Assembly: GCF_000399665.1 (NCBI RefSeq)
Contig: NZ_KB976986.1
Location: 1,150,240 to 1,214,239, forward strand
Origin: Acinetobacter calcoaceticus ANC 3811
GTDB taxonomy: Bacteria; Pseudomonadota; Gammaproteobacteria; Pseudomonadales; Moraxellaceae
Reading direction: 5' to 3'
Length of the DNA: 64,000 nucleotides
Shown: positions 35,812 to 44,703 of the stretch, in pieces
How the letters are laid out: each line of letters starts with the position of its first letter
How positions within the stretch are numbered: position 1 is the stretch's first letter
The notes under the pieces: generated by a model
Databases searched by the model: none
What the model was told of the DNA's origin: nothing
Seen by the model: only the letters and a program-made list of their open reading frames with translations
Program-made: the position numbers and the translations under genes

Positions 35812-36987
35812 TTAACTCGCCAGACATTGCAAAATTGCCTGTACTGGATCTTCTGTATTTCCAGAAATAAGCTGTTTATGCATGGTTAAATGTTGCATTA
35901 CTTGAATTTGAGCTGTCTCAACATTCATTAGCTTTTCTATTTCAGCAGCTAAATTTTCTGGAGTTGCATCAGCCTGAATAAGCTCTTCAATGACTTTCTT
36001 ACCCGCAATAATATTAGGTAAAGAATAATAAGGAATTTTCACCAAAAGCTTAGCAATTATATAAGTTAACCAATGCAACTTATAGAAAGTGACCATCGGT
36101 CTATGCATGAGCATGGCTTCTAATGTTGCAGTCCCAGAAGCTAAAGCAATGATATCACTTGCATTCATGACCATACGGCCAACTTTAGACTCACTATCTG
36201 TATTTTCTAAAATATGAATTACAGCTTTTAAATGAGGTGCTAATTGTTCAACACCCTGCTCAATCTGCTGTTTACGTGCATCGTTAATTGCGGGAATTAA
36301 AAATTGAATGTCTGGATATTTCTTATGCAGAATATTGGCAGTTCCAAGCAACATAGGCAAAAGTCGTTCTACCTCACCTTTTCGACTACCTGGTAACAAA
36401 GCAATATGTTTTTGATTTTCATTAAGACCTAATTGCTGTTTGGCAATTTGAATTGGGTTCTCAAGTGGCAATTGTTTAGCTAATGGATGACCTACAAACG
36501 CTGCTGGAACTTCATATCGTTCATAAAAAACTTTTTCAAAAGGAAATAAGCAAAGTACTAAATCTATACTTTGTTTAATGCCATGAACACGTCCTTGGCG
36601 CCACGCCCAGACTGAAGGACTGACATATTGGACTGTTTTTATTGGAAGATTCTTTTCTTTAATACTTTTAGAAAGTCTGAGGTTAAAGTCTGGTGCATCA
36701 ATACCAATAAAAATATCAACGGGATTTTGAGTCCATTGGTTAATTAGACCATCCCGCACGGCGAATAATTTTTTTAAGTCTTTTAATACCTCAACAATCC
36801 CCATCACAGACAGAGTTTCCATCGGGTAATAACTTTTAAAACCTTCAGCAATCATTTGAGGACCACCGATTCCCTCAAATTCGGCATCAATTCCTTGTTC
36901 TCGAAAACTACGCATAAGTTTCACGCCGAGCGTATCTCCAGAAACTTCCCCAACTACAATGCCTATTTTAAGTTTTCGGTTTGCCAA
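35812..36987 (-). CDS. lpxB: Lipid-A-disaccharide synthase
   Basis: A 391-residue family 19 glycosyltransferase joining UDP-2,3-diacylglucosamine and lipid X. Visible family marks are IGIVVGEVSGDTLGVKLM at the start, EGIGGPQMIAEGF, VQYVSPSVWAWRQGRVHGI and the donor site ALASGTATLEAMLMHRPMV. It acts at the inner membrane in lipid A biosynthesis. Here it is separate from lpxA/fabZ and ends three bases from the cecR stop, so the two are convergent with no visible terminator. Confidence 0.96.
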   Translation of the reverse strand: MANRKLKIGIVVGEVSGDTLGVKLMRSFREQGIDAEFEGIGGPQMIAEGFKSYYPMETLSVMGIVEVLKDLKKLFAVRDGLINQWTQNPVDIFIGIDAPDFNLRLSKSIKEKNLPIKTVQYVSPSVWAWRQGRVHGIKQSIDLVLCLFPFEKVFYERYEVPAAFVGHPLAKQLPLENPIQIAKQQLGLNENQKHIALLPGSRKGEVERLLPMLLGTANILHKKYPDIQFLIPAINDARKQQIEQGVEQLAPHLKAVIHILENTDSESKVGRMVMNASDIIALASGTATLEAMLMHRPMVTFYKLHWLTYIIAKLLVKIPYYSLPNIIAGKKVIEELIQADATPENLAAEIEKLMNVETAQIQVMQHLTMHKQLISGNTEDPVQAILQCLAS

Positions 36988-37173
36988 GGCGATTTACCCA
37001 AGAATTTGAAATAATGCATTCTAGCATAGAGGTTTATCAATCTTGAACTTGATCGATATGTACTTACCAAAAGCAGCCATCGTACAAGCTATCTAAAATT
37101 ACATTCATTCACTATTTTTTAATCTAAATTAACAATGCAATTTGAATTGTAGCTAACATTTACAAATAATAGA

Positions 37174-37192
37174 ATAAATGAGAATTATTTAC
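37174..37192 (+). promoter_or_regulatory. Candidate Fur box upstream of the siderophore receptor
   Basis: ATAAATGAGAATTATTTAC matches the 19-base Fur consensus at 12 positions, with the symmetric core conserved. It lies 16 bases before the chosen receptor start and overlaps an upstream in-frame ATG at 37178, which argues against that start. Iron repression is inferred. Confidence 0.6.
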
Positions 37193-37207
37193 ATTATCCT
37201 TAACCTT

Positions 37208-39343
37208 ATGAATATCCCACCTCGACCATTTAAGCTTACCGTAATCGCCTGTGCGATTTGTTATGCGAACCTCTCTTATGCTCAAGACTCAGAGGTACAA
37301 GCTTTACAGACGATTCAAGTTAAAGCCACAAGTGCTGAGCAGTCTTCTGAACAGACCAAAGCATATAATGTTAAAAATTCGAGTAGCGCAACCAAGCTTA
37401 ATATTGAAGCTAAAGAAACGCCTCAAACCATTAATGTCGTTACTCGTCAACAAATTGAAGATTTCGGACTTAACAGTACTCGAGATGTTTTAAAAAATAC
37501 TCCAGGTGTAACCGTATCTAATCAAGAAACTGAGCGAACCACTTATATGGCTCGCGGCTTTGAGATTTCAAATATATTAACTGACGGCGTGGGTTTTCCC
37601 CTCTCAGGTTATAACTACAACAATACGAATCCTGATACTTATTTCTATGATCGTGTAGAAGTCGTTAAAGGTGCTGATTCTTTAACTAATGCCTTCGGTG
37701 ATCCAAGCGCAACAATCAATAATATTAGAAAACGCCCGACTCAAGAATTCCAAGCAAGTGGCGGTGTAAGTTATGGTTCTTGGGATACGCAGCGTTATGA
37801 AGCTGATGTGTCTGGCGCAATAATACCGAGTGGAAAAGTACGTGGCCGTATTATGGGCTATGAGCAAACTGGTGATTCTTACCTTGATCGATATTCGTCA
37901 GAGAGAAATGGTTTCGCAGGTATTATTGAAGCTGATTTGACAGATAGTACTTTACTGACCGCTGGTTATAGCCAAGAACAAAATAAACCCAATGCAAACA
38001 ACTGGGGTGCTCTGCCTTTGCTAGATGCCAATGGTAAACAAATTTCATATGACCGCTCATATAATCCTAACCCTGACTGGGCACACTGGGATAATGAAAC
38101 ACAAAATGCTTTTGTTGAATTAAAGCAAAAAATTAATGATCAGTGGACCGCTAAGCTGACCTATAACTATCTTGATACCAAGCATAATAGTCGTCTTCTT
38201 TATTATTATGGTTATCCAAAAGCTGATGGATCAGGTGTTTCTCTAACCCCTTGGGGTGGTCAAGAGCACCAAGAAAAACATGCTGTCGATTTTAATCTCG
38301 AAGGAACATATAAACTTTTCAATCGAGAACATGAGGCATCTTTAGGCTACAGCTATGTACGTAGCCATCAGCAAGATAAACAATCTACAGGAACGATTAA
38401 CGATAGTAATGTTATAAAATCAACCACTACGGATTGGTCAAGTTGGACACCGCAATCTATAACTTGGTCAGATTTCACAGAAGCCGCAAACTATAAGCAG
38501 AATATTAATTCCATCTATGCTGCGACACGCTTACATCTTAATGAAGATTTAAAACTTTTACTGGGTGCAAACTATGTCCAAGCTGAAAGTAAAGGTGAAA
38601 GTTATGGTTCACCAATGTCATATAGTGAAAGTAAAGTCTCACCATATATTGGACTAACTTATAACTTTACACCTGAATATACAGGTTATATGAGTTACAC
38701 CTCAATTTTCCGACCACAAACAGGTATTGATAAAGATACCAATCAAGCTTTAAAACCTATTGATGGTAAAAGCTATGAAATGGGCGTGAAAAGTTCATGG
38801 TTAGATGACCGTTTAACAGGAACACTTTCAGTATTTAAAACTGAACAAAATAATTACCCTCTACGCAGCTCTGATGGAAATCCACTTAATCGAAAAGTAC
38901 CAACGAGTGATTTAGAGTCACAAGGTGTAGAAGTCGGCTTATCAGGTCAAATCACAAATAATGTGAATCTTTCTTTCGGCTATGCTCAATTTAGTATTAA
39001 AGATATTAAGAATGGTGGCGAGGCAAGAACTTATAATCCAAACCAGACACTTAACGTGCTAACCACCTACACGCCACCAGTTTTACCGAAGCTAAAAGTT
39101 GGTGCAGGCTTACAATGGCAAGATGGGATAAAGTTATATGATTCAAATGTTAACAGTACAATTAAACAAGATGCATATGCTTTAGTTAATTTAATGGCGA
39201 GCTATGAAGTCAACGATCATATTACGCTTCAAGCAAATGGTAATAATATTTTTGACAAGAAATATTTAAATAGTTTTCCAGATGGCCAAGCTTTTTATGG
39301 TCCTTCTGCCAACTATACAGTTGCTGTAAAGTTTAAATATTAA
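37208..39343 (+). CDS. TonB-dependent siderophore receptor, FhuE-like
   Basis: 711 residues from ATG 37208, preferred because the upstream ATG lies in a Fur box and would lengthen the signal peptide. The signal peptide ends near YANLSYA. TonB box/plug region: ETPQTINVVTRQQIEDFG, VEVVKGADSLTNAFGDPSA; a 22-strand barrel follows and ends in YTVAVKFKY. Segments such as KVRGRIMGYEQTGDSYLDRYS and ADLTDSTLLTAGYSQEQ closely resemble FhuE (coprogen/rhodotorulic-acid receptors). It should import ferric hydroxamates; ligand is inferred. Three small inner-membrane partners follow. Confidence 0.87.
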   Translation: MNIPPRPFKLTVIACAICYANLSYAQDSEVQALQTIQVKATSAEQSSEQTKAYNVKNSSSATKLNIEAKETPQTINVVTRQQIEDFGLNSTRDVLKNTPGVTVSNQETERTTYMARGFEISNILTDGVGFPLSGYNYNNTNPDTYFYDRVEVVKGADSLTNAFGDPSATINNIRKRPTQEFQASGGVSYGSWDTQRYEADVSGAIIPSGKVRGRIMGYEQTGDSYLDRYSSERNGFAGIIEADLTDSTLLTAGYSQEQNKPNANNWGALPLLDANGKQISYDRSYNPNPDWAHWDNETQNAFVELKQKINDQWTAKLTYNYLDTKHNSRLLYYYGYPKADGSGVSLTPWGGQEHQEKHAVDFNLEGTYKLFNREHEASLGYSYVRSHQQDKQSTGTINDSNVIKSTTTDWSSWTPQSITWSDFTEAANYKQNINSIYAATRLHLNEDLKLLLGANYVQAESKGESYGSPMSYSESKVSPYIGLTYNFTPEYTGYMSYTSIFRPQTGIDKDTNQALKPIDGKSYEMGVKSSWLDDRLTGTLSVFKTEQNNYPLRSSDGNPLNRKVPTSDLESQGVEVGLSGQITNNVNLSFGYAQFSIKDIKNGGEARTYNPNQTLNVLTTYTPPVLPKLKVGAGLQWQDGIKLYDSNVNSTIKQDAYALVNLMASYEVNDHITLQANGNNIFDKKYLNSFPDGQAFYGPSANYTVAVKFKY

Positions 39344-39349
39344 TATCGT

Positions 39350-39380
39350 AGCCAATCCCAATTTAGGGATTGGCTTTACT
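39350..39380 (+). terminator. Intrinsic terminator after the receptor gene
   Basis: Ten-base stem AGCCAATCCC/GGGATTGGCT (39350-39359 with 39366-39375). Its T-tract is interrupted, so it may allow partial read-through into the PepSY genes. Confidence 0.72.
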
Positions 39381-39409
39381 TATTATTCTTTGTGTATGTG
39401 TCAGTAAAG

Positions 39410-39709
39410 ATGTCCAAAACTGTAAATCTCCCAATGTCATATCGTATAAAAGTTTTCTATCGATTCTTGCTAGTTTTCGGTATGGGCTTTGCCTGTATGG
39501 CATATTTAAGTCTTGGACTCATTGGAATTTTCCTTTTGACCCTCGACAAAGCTGAAGCTATTTGTCTCTCAGCATTTATAGCAATTCTATTTTACGTCAT
39601 CTTTGTGATCGTTGGTTTCTGCGTTCAATCACTTTTGAAACTCACTGGGCTATCAATTTTTTTGTGCGCCCTTTTCTTTTTTGCAACGCGTATGGTGGGT
39701 TATGCATAA
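39410..39709 (+). CDS. DUF3649-like small membrane protein
   Basis: 99 residues from ATG 39410; a GTG at 39392 is an alternative. Three hydrophobic helices are visible: FLLVFGMGFACMAYLSLGLIG, FIAILFYVIFVIVGFCV and LSIFLCALFFFATRM. In iron-uptake clusters a small DUF3649 protein, a PepSY protein and a DUF3325 protein occur in this order, which supports the call. Its last eight bases overlap the next gene (ATGCATAA), showing coupling. Confidence 0.7.
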   Translation: MSKTVNLPMSYRIKVFYRFLLVFGMGFACMAYLSLGLIGIFLLTLDKAEAICLSAFIAILFYVIFVIVGFCVQSLLKLTGLSIFLCALFFFATRMVGYA

Positions 39710-41258
39710 GGGTATACGTCAATCTATGGCATGGCTCCACTCATGGACTGGCTTAATATTTGGATGGCTCGTGTTTGCCATTTTCTTAATGGGTAGCCTA
39801 TCTTATTACCGCCACGAAATTAATTTATGGATGCAGCCTGCCCTTGCGCAATATGAAGTAAAGCAAGATATTGCTATTAAAACAGCATATCAATATTTAC
39901 AAGAAAACGCTCCAGATGCCAAATCTTGGTATTTAACTGTGGCTACACCAGAAAGTCCCGTCAATACTATGTATTGGGAAAAAGCTGACGGTGGTTATGG
40001 CAATGCCACACTTGATGCTAACACGGGAAAAGAACTTCAACTTTCAGCAACTCTAGGCGGCGATTTTTTTTACCGCTTCCATTACCAACTTTTTGGCATC
40101 CCTATATTACTTGGGCGATTAATCGTATGTCTTGCCGCATTTATTATGATGATTGCTTTGATTTCAGGCATTATCACCCATAAAAAAATATTTACCGACT
40201 TTTTTACTTTGCGTACATTTAAGTCTCAGCGTTCATGGCTAGACTTTCACAATATTTCTTCTGTCGTTGCACTACCTTTCTTTTTAACCATTACATTTAC
40301 GGGCTTAGCTATTTTCTTTTATTTATATCTGCCTTGGGGAATGCAAAAGATTTACCCTGAAAACCCTTATCAATATTTTACCGAAATACGTACAAAGACT
40401 GTGCTTGAGAATCAATCGATTCAGCCTGCTCAAAACTTAGCTATTGATAAGCTATTGAACCAAGTTCAACAAAGTTGGGGTAATCAACCTTTATCAACGA
40501 TTAGTGTAAAAAATCCAAACACTAATCAGACGCAAATTACATTTATTCAGCAAGAAGACCGCTCTATTACTCGTAATCAGGCTCAAATTACATTAAATGC
40601 TTCAACCGGAAAAGTCTTGGCAGATACACGGAATAATAGTCCTATTGCAACGTTAAATGCGGGTGTCTATGGGCTGCATATGGCGACATTTGCTCAGCCT
40701 TTACTTCGTTTAGGATTCTTTTTCTCAGGCATTCTAGGCTGTGTAATGATTGCCTCTGGTTTGTTACTCTGGAGCCTTAAACGCCAAATTCAAAATAAGA
40801 ATAGTAAGTTTCACTTTGGACACTATTTAGTTGACCGTTTAAATGTCGCAACTTTTGTAGGACTGCCATGTGCAACTGTCGCCTATTTAAGCGCGAATCG
40901 ACTCTTTACAGTGACGTCAACCACAATCAATTATGAAGTTTATAGCTTTTTCTTGGTTTGGCTCATCAGCTTAATGATTGCTTTAGTCACTAAAAAGCAG
41001 CATTTGTGGAGAACTCAACTTTGCATTTTTATTATGCTCTGTATGGCACTTCCCATCTTAAATCTCAGTTATTTACTTAGATATGACTATATTCAAAGCT
41101 TCAACAATTATTGGGCATTTGCACGTGTAGATATCTTTTTGTGGATCTTTGCAGCTTTAGCAATTTTTATATTCTGCAAAATTCAACCTATTCAGCATAA
41201 AGCTGTAGAAAAAATTCAAAAAAAGCTGAATAAATTAAAGGTTGAGGTGAGCTCATGA
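39702..41258 (+). CDS. PepSY-associated transmembrane protein, probable siderophore-iron reductase
   Basis: 518 residues from ATG 39702; an ATG at 39681 in frame would lengthen the overlap. The N-terminus WLHSWTGLIFGWLVFAIFLMGSL is the PepSY-TM signature helix with a conserved histidine, and LDFHNISSVVALPFFLTITFTGLA is the second. Two periplasmic PepSY-like regions lie between. The family includes FoxB/PiuB-type inner-membrane proteins linked to iron release from siderophores by reduction. Position after a FhuE-like receptor supports that role; heme ligation by the histidines is inferred. Confidence 0.8.
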   Translation: MHKGIRQSMAWLHSWTGLIFGWLVFAIFLMGSLSYYRHEINLWMQPALAQYEVKQDIAIKTAYQYLQENAPDAKSWYLTVATPESPVNTMYWEKADGGYGNATLDANTGKELQLSATLGGDFFYRFHYQLFGIPILLGRLIVCLAAFIMMIALISGIITHKKIFTDFFTLRTFKSQRSWLDFHNISSVVALPFFLTITFTGLAIFFYLYLPWGMQKIYPENPYQYFTEIRTKTVLENQSIQPAQNLAIDKLLNQVQQSWGNQPLSTISVKNPNTNQTQITFIQQEDRSITRNQAQITLNASTGKVLADTRNNSPIATLNAGVYGLHMATFAQPLLRLGFFFSGILGCVMIASGLLLWSLKRQIQNKNSKFHFGHYLVDRLNVATFVGLPCATVAYLSANRLFTVTSTTINYEVYSFFLVWLISLMIALVTKKQHLWRTQLCIFIMLCMALPILNLSYLLRYDYIQSFNNYWAFARVDIFLWIFAALAIFIFCKIQPIQHKAVEKIQKKLNKLKVEVSS

Positions 41259-41536
41259 TTTTTATAGCCTTCATCTTCATTTTATTAGGAATGTATTTGT
41301 TATTTATGGCGAGTGAAAAATATCGATCACCGAAATCAACAGGCTATTTCAAATCATTAGCTCAAAATTACTACCGATACTTTAAAATAGCTGCATTCAT
41401 ATTATTTGGTTTATGTTCATTTATTCTTATTCAACACTATAAATTTTCAATTGGTTTTGTCAGTTGGTGGATCTTTGCAACACCGTTAACTTTTGGTCTC
41501 ATCCTTCTACTTAACCCATTAAAATCATCTAAATAA
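41255..41536 (+). CDS. DUF3325 small membrane protein
   Basis: 93 residues with three hydrophobic helices (FIAFIFILLGMYLLFMA, YFKIAAFILFGLCSFILI, WWIFATPLTFGLILLL) and a central basic loop. Overlaps the PepSY gene by ATGA. DUF3325 proteins regularly end iron-uptake operons of this type; function unknown. A strong terminator follows. Confidence 0.75.
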   Translation: MIFIAFIFILLGMYLLFMASEKYRSPKSTGYFKSLAQNYYRYFKIAAFILFGLCSFILIQHYKFSIGFVSWWIFATPLTFGLILLLNPLKSSK

Positions 41537-41570
41537 TATTAACCCCTAATAATTTGATGAAAAATAGCTC

Positions 41571-41606
41571 AAGCTAAGCAATATTTTGATTGCTTAGCTT
41601 TTTTTT
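41571..41606 (+). terminator. Intrinsic terminator of the PepSY operon
   Basis: A 12-bp perfect stem (41571-41582 with 41589-41600) and a T8 tail. Confidence 0.92.
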
Positions 41607-41659
41607 GCATAAGCAAATCATTATTCATGACAACTGTTTATCTCTAAAAGGAATAAGAT

Positions 41660-41674
41660 ATGGGCGTTTCGTGA
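41660..41674 (+). other. Four-codon mini-ORF with strong ribosome site before tauE
   Basis: ATG GGC GTT TCG TGA, preceded by AAAGGA at seven bases, and immediately followed by a second stop TAA. It is in the same frame as the downstream exporter gene, whose own start lacks a good ribosome site. It may be a leader for re-initiation or mark a nonsense change near the N-terminus of the exporter. Confidence 0.55.
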
Positions 41675-41689
41675 TAAGTGGCGATAAAG

Positions 41690-42577
41690 ATGTCTGGTGC
41701 TTTTGAATTTATCTTAGCGGGTATGTTAGTGGGTTTCTGTGTAGGGATTACAGGAGTTGGTGGTGGATCATTAATGACACCAATTTTAATTGGCCTTTTT
41801 AGAATTGAACCTCATATCGCAATTGGTACCGATCTACTTTATGCCGCAATTTCAAAATTTTGTGGATCAATGGTTCACGCTAGAAAGCTCAATATTGTCT
41901 GGCCAATTGTTTTATGGTTAGCAGTAGGCAGTATTCCTGCATCTTTCGGAACCACATGGGTACTTGAACATTATTTAAGTCAGTCAACACACTATAAAGC
42001 TGTACTCACCATGGTGTTAGGTTTTATGCTGACTTTAACTGGTGTATCTATCATTTTCCGCTCGCGTATTGAGAAGTTCTTTAATCGTTTTAGAAGTAAA
42101 GAAGTCACTCAAACTGAGAATGAGCATTTAGCTATCCATAAAAAACGTAGCTTTATCGTGATTATGGGTATCATCTTAGGTGTATTCGTAACTCTTTCAT
42201 CAGTCGGTGCTGGCGCATTTGGCATTATGGCACTCGTGATCATGTTCCCGAACTTGCCAATGATTCGAATTATTGGTTCAGATGTTGTACATGCCGTATT
42301 GCTCACTTTAGTGGCTGGCCTTGGACATATGAGTGCTGGTAACGTCGACTTTACGCTTCTGATGTGGTTATTGGTGGGTTCGATTCCAGCAATTATTGTT
42401 GGTACGCTCATTAGTTCTCGCATGCCTGAACGTTTAATCCGAAAAATTTTAGGGATTACCCTATTTGCCCTCGGTGTTAACTTTATAGTTCACCCAGTCA
42501 AAGCAAAACCGAAAGCACCTGTGGTACAACAACAAGCTGTGGTTGCTGAAAAAACAAGCAACTCAACTGAAAGATAG
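41690..42577 (+). CDS. TauE/SafE-family membrane exporter
   Basis: 295 residues from ATG 41690; GTG 41678 is possible. About eight transmembrane helices are visible, with the duplicated family motif: LVGFCVGITGVGGGSLMTPIL in the first half and LGVFVTLSSVGAGAFGIMAL in the second. Family members export sulfite, sulfoacetate or related anions. Substrate cannot be told here, and neighbours give no hint. The polar C-terminal tail (KPKAPVVQQQ) is cytoplasmic or periplasmic. Confidence 0.85.
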   Translation: MSGAFEFILAGMLVGFCVGITGVGGGSLMTPILIGLFRIEPHIAIGTDLLYAAISKFCGSMVHARKLNIVWPIVLWLAVGSIPASFGTTWVLEHYLSQSTHYKAVLTMVLGFMLTLTGVSIIFRSRIEKFFNRFRSKEVTQTENEHLAIHKKRSFIVIMGIILGVFVTLSSVGAGAFGIMALVIMFPNLPMIRIIGSDVVHAVLLTLVAGLGHMSAGNVDFTLLMWLLVGSIPAIIVGTLISSRMPERLIRKILGITLFALGVNFIVHPVKAKPKAPVVQQQAVVAEKTSNSTER

Positions 42578-42694
42578 CAAAATCAATAAGATTTTTCCAA
42601 ACTGAAATACCATGAGATGTAGGATTTTCATAATTATTTCATGGTATATTCAGTACACAAAACAACCTTTAGTATGATCGAACCAGTGACAGCA

Positions 42695-43783
42695 ATGAAT
42701 ACAAATTCAAAATCCGTTTCCAAGCCCGATATCGACGACGTTAATATTAAAAGCATTCAAACTCTTGTAACACCAGCTGAGCTTAAATCAGAGTTACCTT
42801 TATCTGATGTTGCTTCACAAACCGTTCTAAAAGGCCGCGATACCATTCGTAATATTTTAGATGGCTCAGATAAGCGTTTGTTTGTCGTTATTGGCCCTTG
42901 CTCTATTCATGATCCAAAAGCTGCTCACGAATATGCCGATCGTTTAAAAGCATTAAGTGAAAAGGTTAAAGATTCATTGTATTTAGTTATGCGTGTTTAT
43001 TTTGAAAAACCACGTACAACAATTGGTTGGAAAGGTCTAATTAATGACCCTGACATGAATGACTCTTTTAATATTGAAAAAGGTTTACGTATTGGTCGTA
43101 AGCTTTTGCTTGAATTAAATGAAAAAGGTTTACCATGTGCAACTGAAGCACTTGACCCGAACTCTCCGCAGTACTATCAAGACTTAATTTCGTGGTCTGC
43201 AATTGGTGCTCGTACAACCGAAAGCCAAACTCACCGCGAAATGTCTTCTGGTTTATCATCACCAGTAGGTTTTAAAAATGGTACAGATGGTGGTTTAACT
43301 GTTGCAACCAATGCGATGCAGTCTGTTAAATATGGTCATAGCTTCTTAGGTCTTAATGAAGACGGACAAGTTTCGATTATTAATACGAGCGGTAACCCAT
43401 ACGCACACGTAGTATTACGTGGTGGTAATGGTAAGCCAAACTACGATGCTGGCTCTGTTGAAGAAGCAGAAAATGCTTTAGCGAAAGCAAAAGTTAGCAC
43501 TAAAATCATGATTGATGCGAGCCACGCAAACTCAAATAAAGACCCGTACTTACAGCCACTTGTTCTTAAAAATATCACTGAACAAATTTTAGATGGTAAT
43601 AAGTCAATTGTTGGTCTTATGGTTGAAAGTCACTTAAAAGGCGGCCGCCAAGATATTCCTGAAAATCTTTGTGATCTTGAATATGGTAAATCAGTAACTG
43701 ATGGCTGTATTGACTGGGAAACGACTGAAAAAACATTACTTGAAATGCATGAAGCTTTAAAAGACGTTTTACCAAATCGTTAA
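42695..43783 (+). CDS. aroG: 3-deoxy-7-phosphoheptulonate (DAHP) synthase, class I
   Basis: 362 residues from ATG 42695, the start that best fits the length of E. coli AroG; ATGs at 42641 and 42674 are alternatives and none has a clear ribosome site. It condenses phosphoenolpyruvate and erythrose-4-phosphate in the first step of the shikimate pathway. Conserved blocks: VVIGPCSIHDP, VYFEKPRTTIGWKGLINDP, GARTTESQTHREMSSGLS, IMIDASHANSNKD. Which aromatic amino acid inhibits it is not decided by inspection. Monocistronic with a strong terminator. Confidence 0.93.
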   Translation: MNTNSKSVSKPDIDDVNIKSIQTLVTPAELKSELPLSDVASQTVLKGRDTIRNILDGSDKRLFVVIGPCSIHDPKAAHEYADRLKALSEKVKDSLYLVMRVYFEKPRTTIGWKGLINDPDMNDSFNIEKGLRIGRKLLLELNEKGLPCATEALDPNSPQYYQDLISWSAIGARTTESQTHREMSSGLSSPVGFKNGTDGGLTVATNAMQSVKYGHSFLGLNEDGQVSIINTSGNPYAHVVLRGGNGKPNYDAGSVEEAENALAKAKVSTKIMIDASHANSNKDPYLQPLVLKNITEQILDGNKSIVGLMVESHLKGGRQDIPENLCDLEYGKSVTDGCIDWETTEKTLLEMHEALKDVLPNR

Positions 43784-43807
43784 TTCATCTTTTTAAGAAG
43801 ATCAATT

Positions 43808-43837
43808 AAGCCCTCATTCTTGAGGGCTTTTTTTTCT
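43808..43837 (+). terminator. Intrinsic terminator of aroG
   Basis: Stem AAGCCCTCA/TGAGGGCTT (43808-43816 with 43821-43829) and a T8 tail. Confidence 0.92.
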
Positions 43838-43853
43838 TTGTCGAAACTCAACA

Positions 43854-44603
43854 TCAAACTAAATAAAAATAACTCACCACAAAAGAAAAAAGCAGCACGG
43901 TTTCGCTAAGCTCAATCGCTGCCCCGACTGTATCACCTGTAATACCGCCAATTCTTTTAATAAACAGATGTCTTAAATAAACCAGACTGATCAAAAAGCC
44001 AACAATGGCGATGAGCCCTTGCCATTCCCAATATAAAGCAAATAGCAGAACCAACCCAGCTATTATCCATGAGGCTGTTTTGGGTAAATGTTCAGTCAAT
44101 GAACGGCCTAAACCTTTTTCACGAACATATGGTGTAGTTAAAAACAAAATAGATGGCACAATACGCCCAAGTACGGGAACAAAGACTAAAAATAACGTTT
44201 GATGTTGTTCAATCAACACATAAATCAGTACAAACTTGAGCAAACAAATAATAACTAAACTTAGCACTCCAATTGGACCACAACTTGGATCCTTCATGAT
44301 TTGTAAAGTACGTAGTTTGTCTCCAAAACCGCCTACCCATGCATCTGCCGTATCTGCTAGCCCGTCTAAATGTAATCCCCCTGTCGGCCAAATCCATAAA
44401 GTCATTATGATGGCAGCAAGTAAAAGAACGGGTAATTTAACTAAAAGACACGAGATAAGAAAAAGAATGCCACCAATAATCAGTCCAACCAGTGGATAGA
44501 ACAAAATAGCTCGACCATTTTGTTTCGCAGTTGGCATTGTCTTTAGCTCAATAGGTAGAACAGTTAAAAATTGCAATGCAATCCAAAAAGGTGTCATATC
44601 CAA
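43854..44603 (-). CDS. cobS: Adenosylcobinamide-GDP ribazoletransferase (cobalamin synthase)
   Basis: A 249-residue inner-membrane enzyme joining alpha-ribazole to adenosylcobinamide-GDP. It has the family motif GGLHLDGLADTADAWVGG (with metal-binding aspartates) and RTLQIMKDPSCGPIGVLS, plus five or six membrane helices. It is the distal cob gene of this region, separated from cobC by a phosphatase gene and its terminator. Confidence 0.93.
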   Translation of the reverse strand: MDMTPFWIALQFLTVLPIELKTMPTAKQNGRAILFYPLVGLIIGGILFLISCLLVKLPVLLLAAIIMTLWIWPTGGLHLDGLADTADAWVGGFGDKLRTLQIMKDPSCGPIGVLSLVIICLLKFVLIYVLIEQHQTLFLVFVPVLGRIVPSILFLTTPYVREKGLGRSLTEHLPKTASWIIAGLVLLFALYWEWQGLIAIVGFLISLVYLRHLFIKRIGGITGDTVGAAIELSETVLLFSFVVSYFYLV

Positions 44604-44651
44604 GTCTCTAACTGATCTATATTTGAAAACAAATTGGATTATGAAGAAATA

Positions 44652-44681
44652 AAAATGGGAATAGCAATCCCTATTCCCATT
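44652..44681 (-). terminator. Intrinsic terminator of the histidine acid phosphatase gene
   Basis: An 11-bp stem AATGGGAATAG/CTATTCCCATT (44654-44664 with 44671-44681) and T5 on the minus strand, separating the phosphatase from cobS. Confidence 0.87.
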
Positions 44682-44703
44682 AAAGACTTCAAAAACTGAA
44701 AAT

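Noticed and set aside
37178..37207. Earlier ATG for the siderophore receptor
   Set aside because: It lies inside the Fur box and would put a hydrophobic leader before a normal signal peptide.
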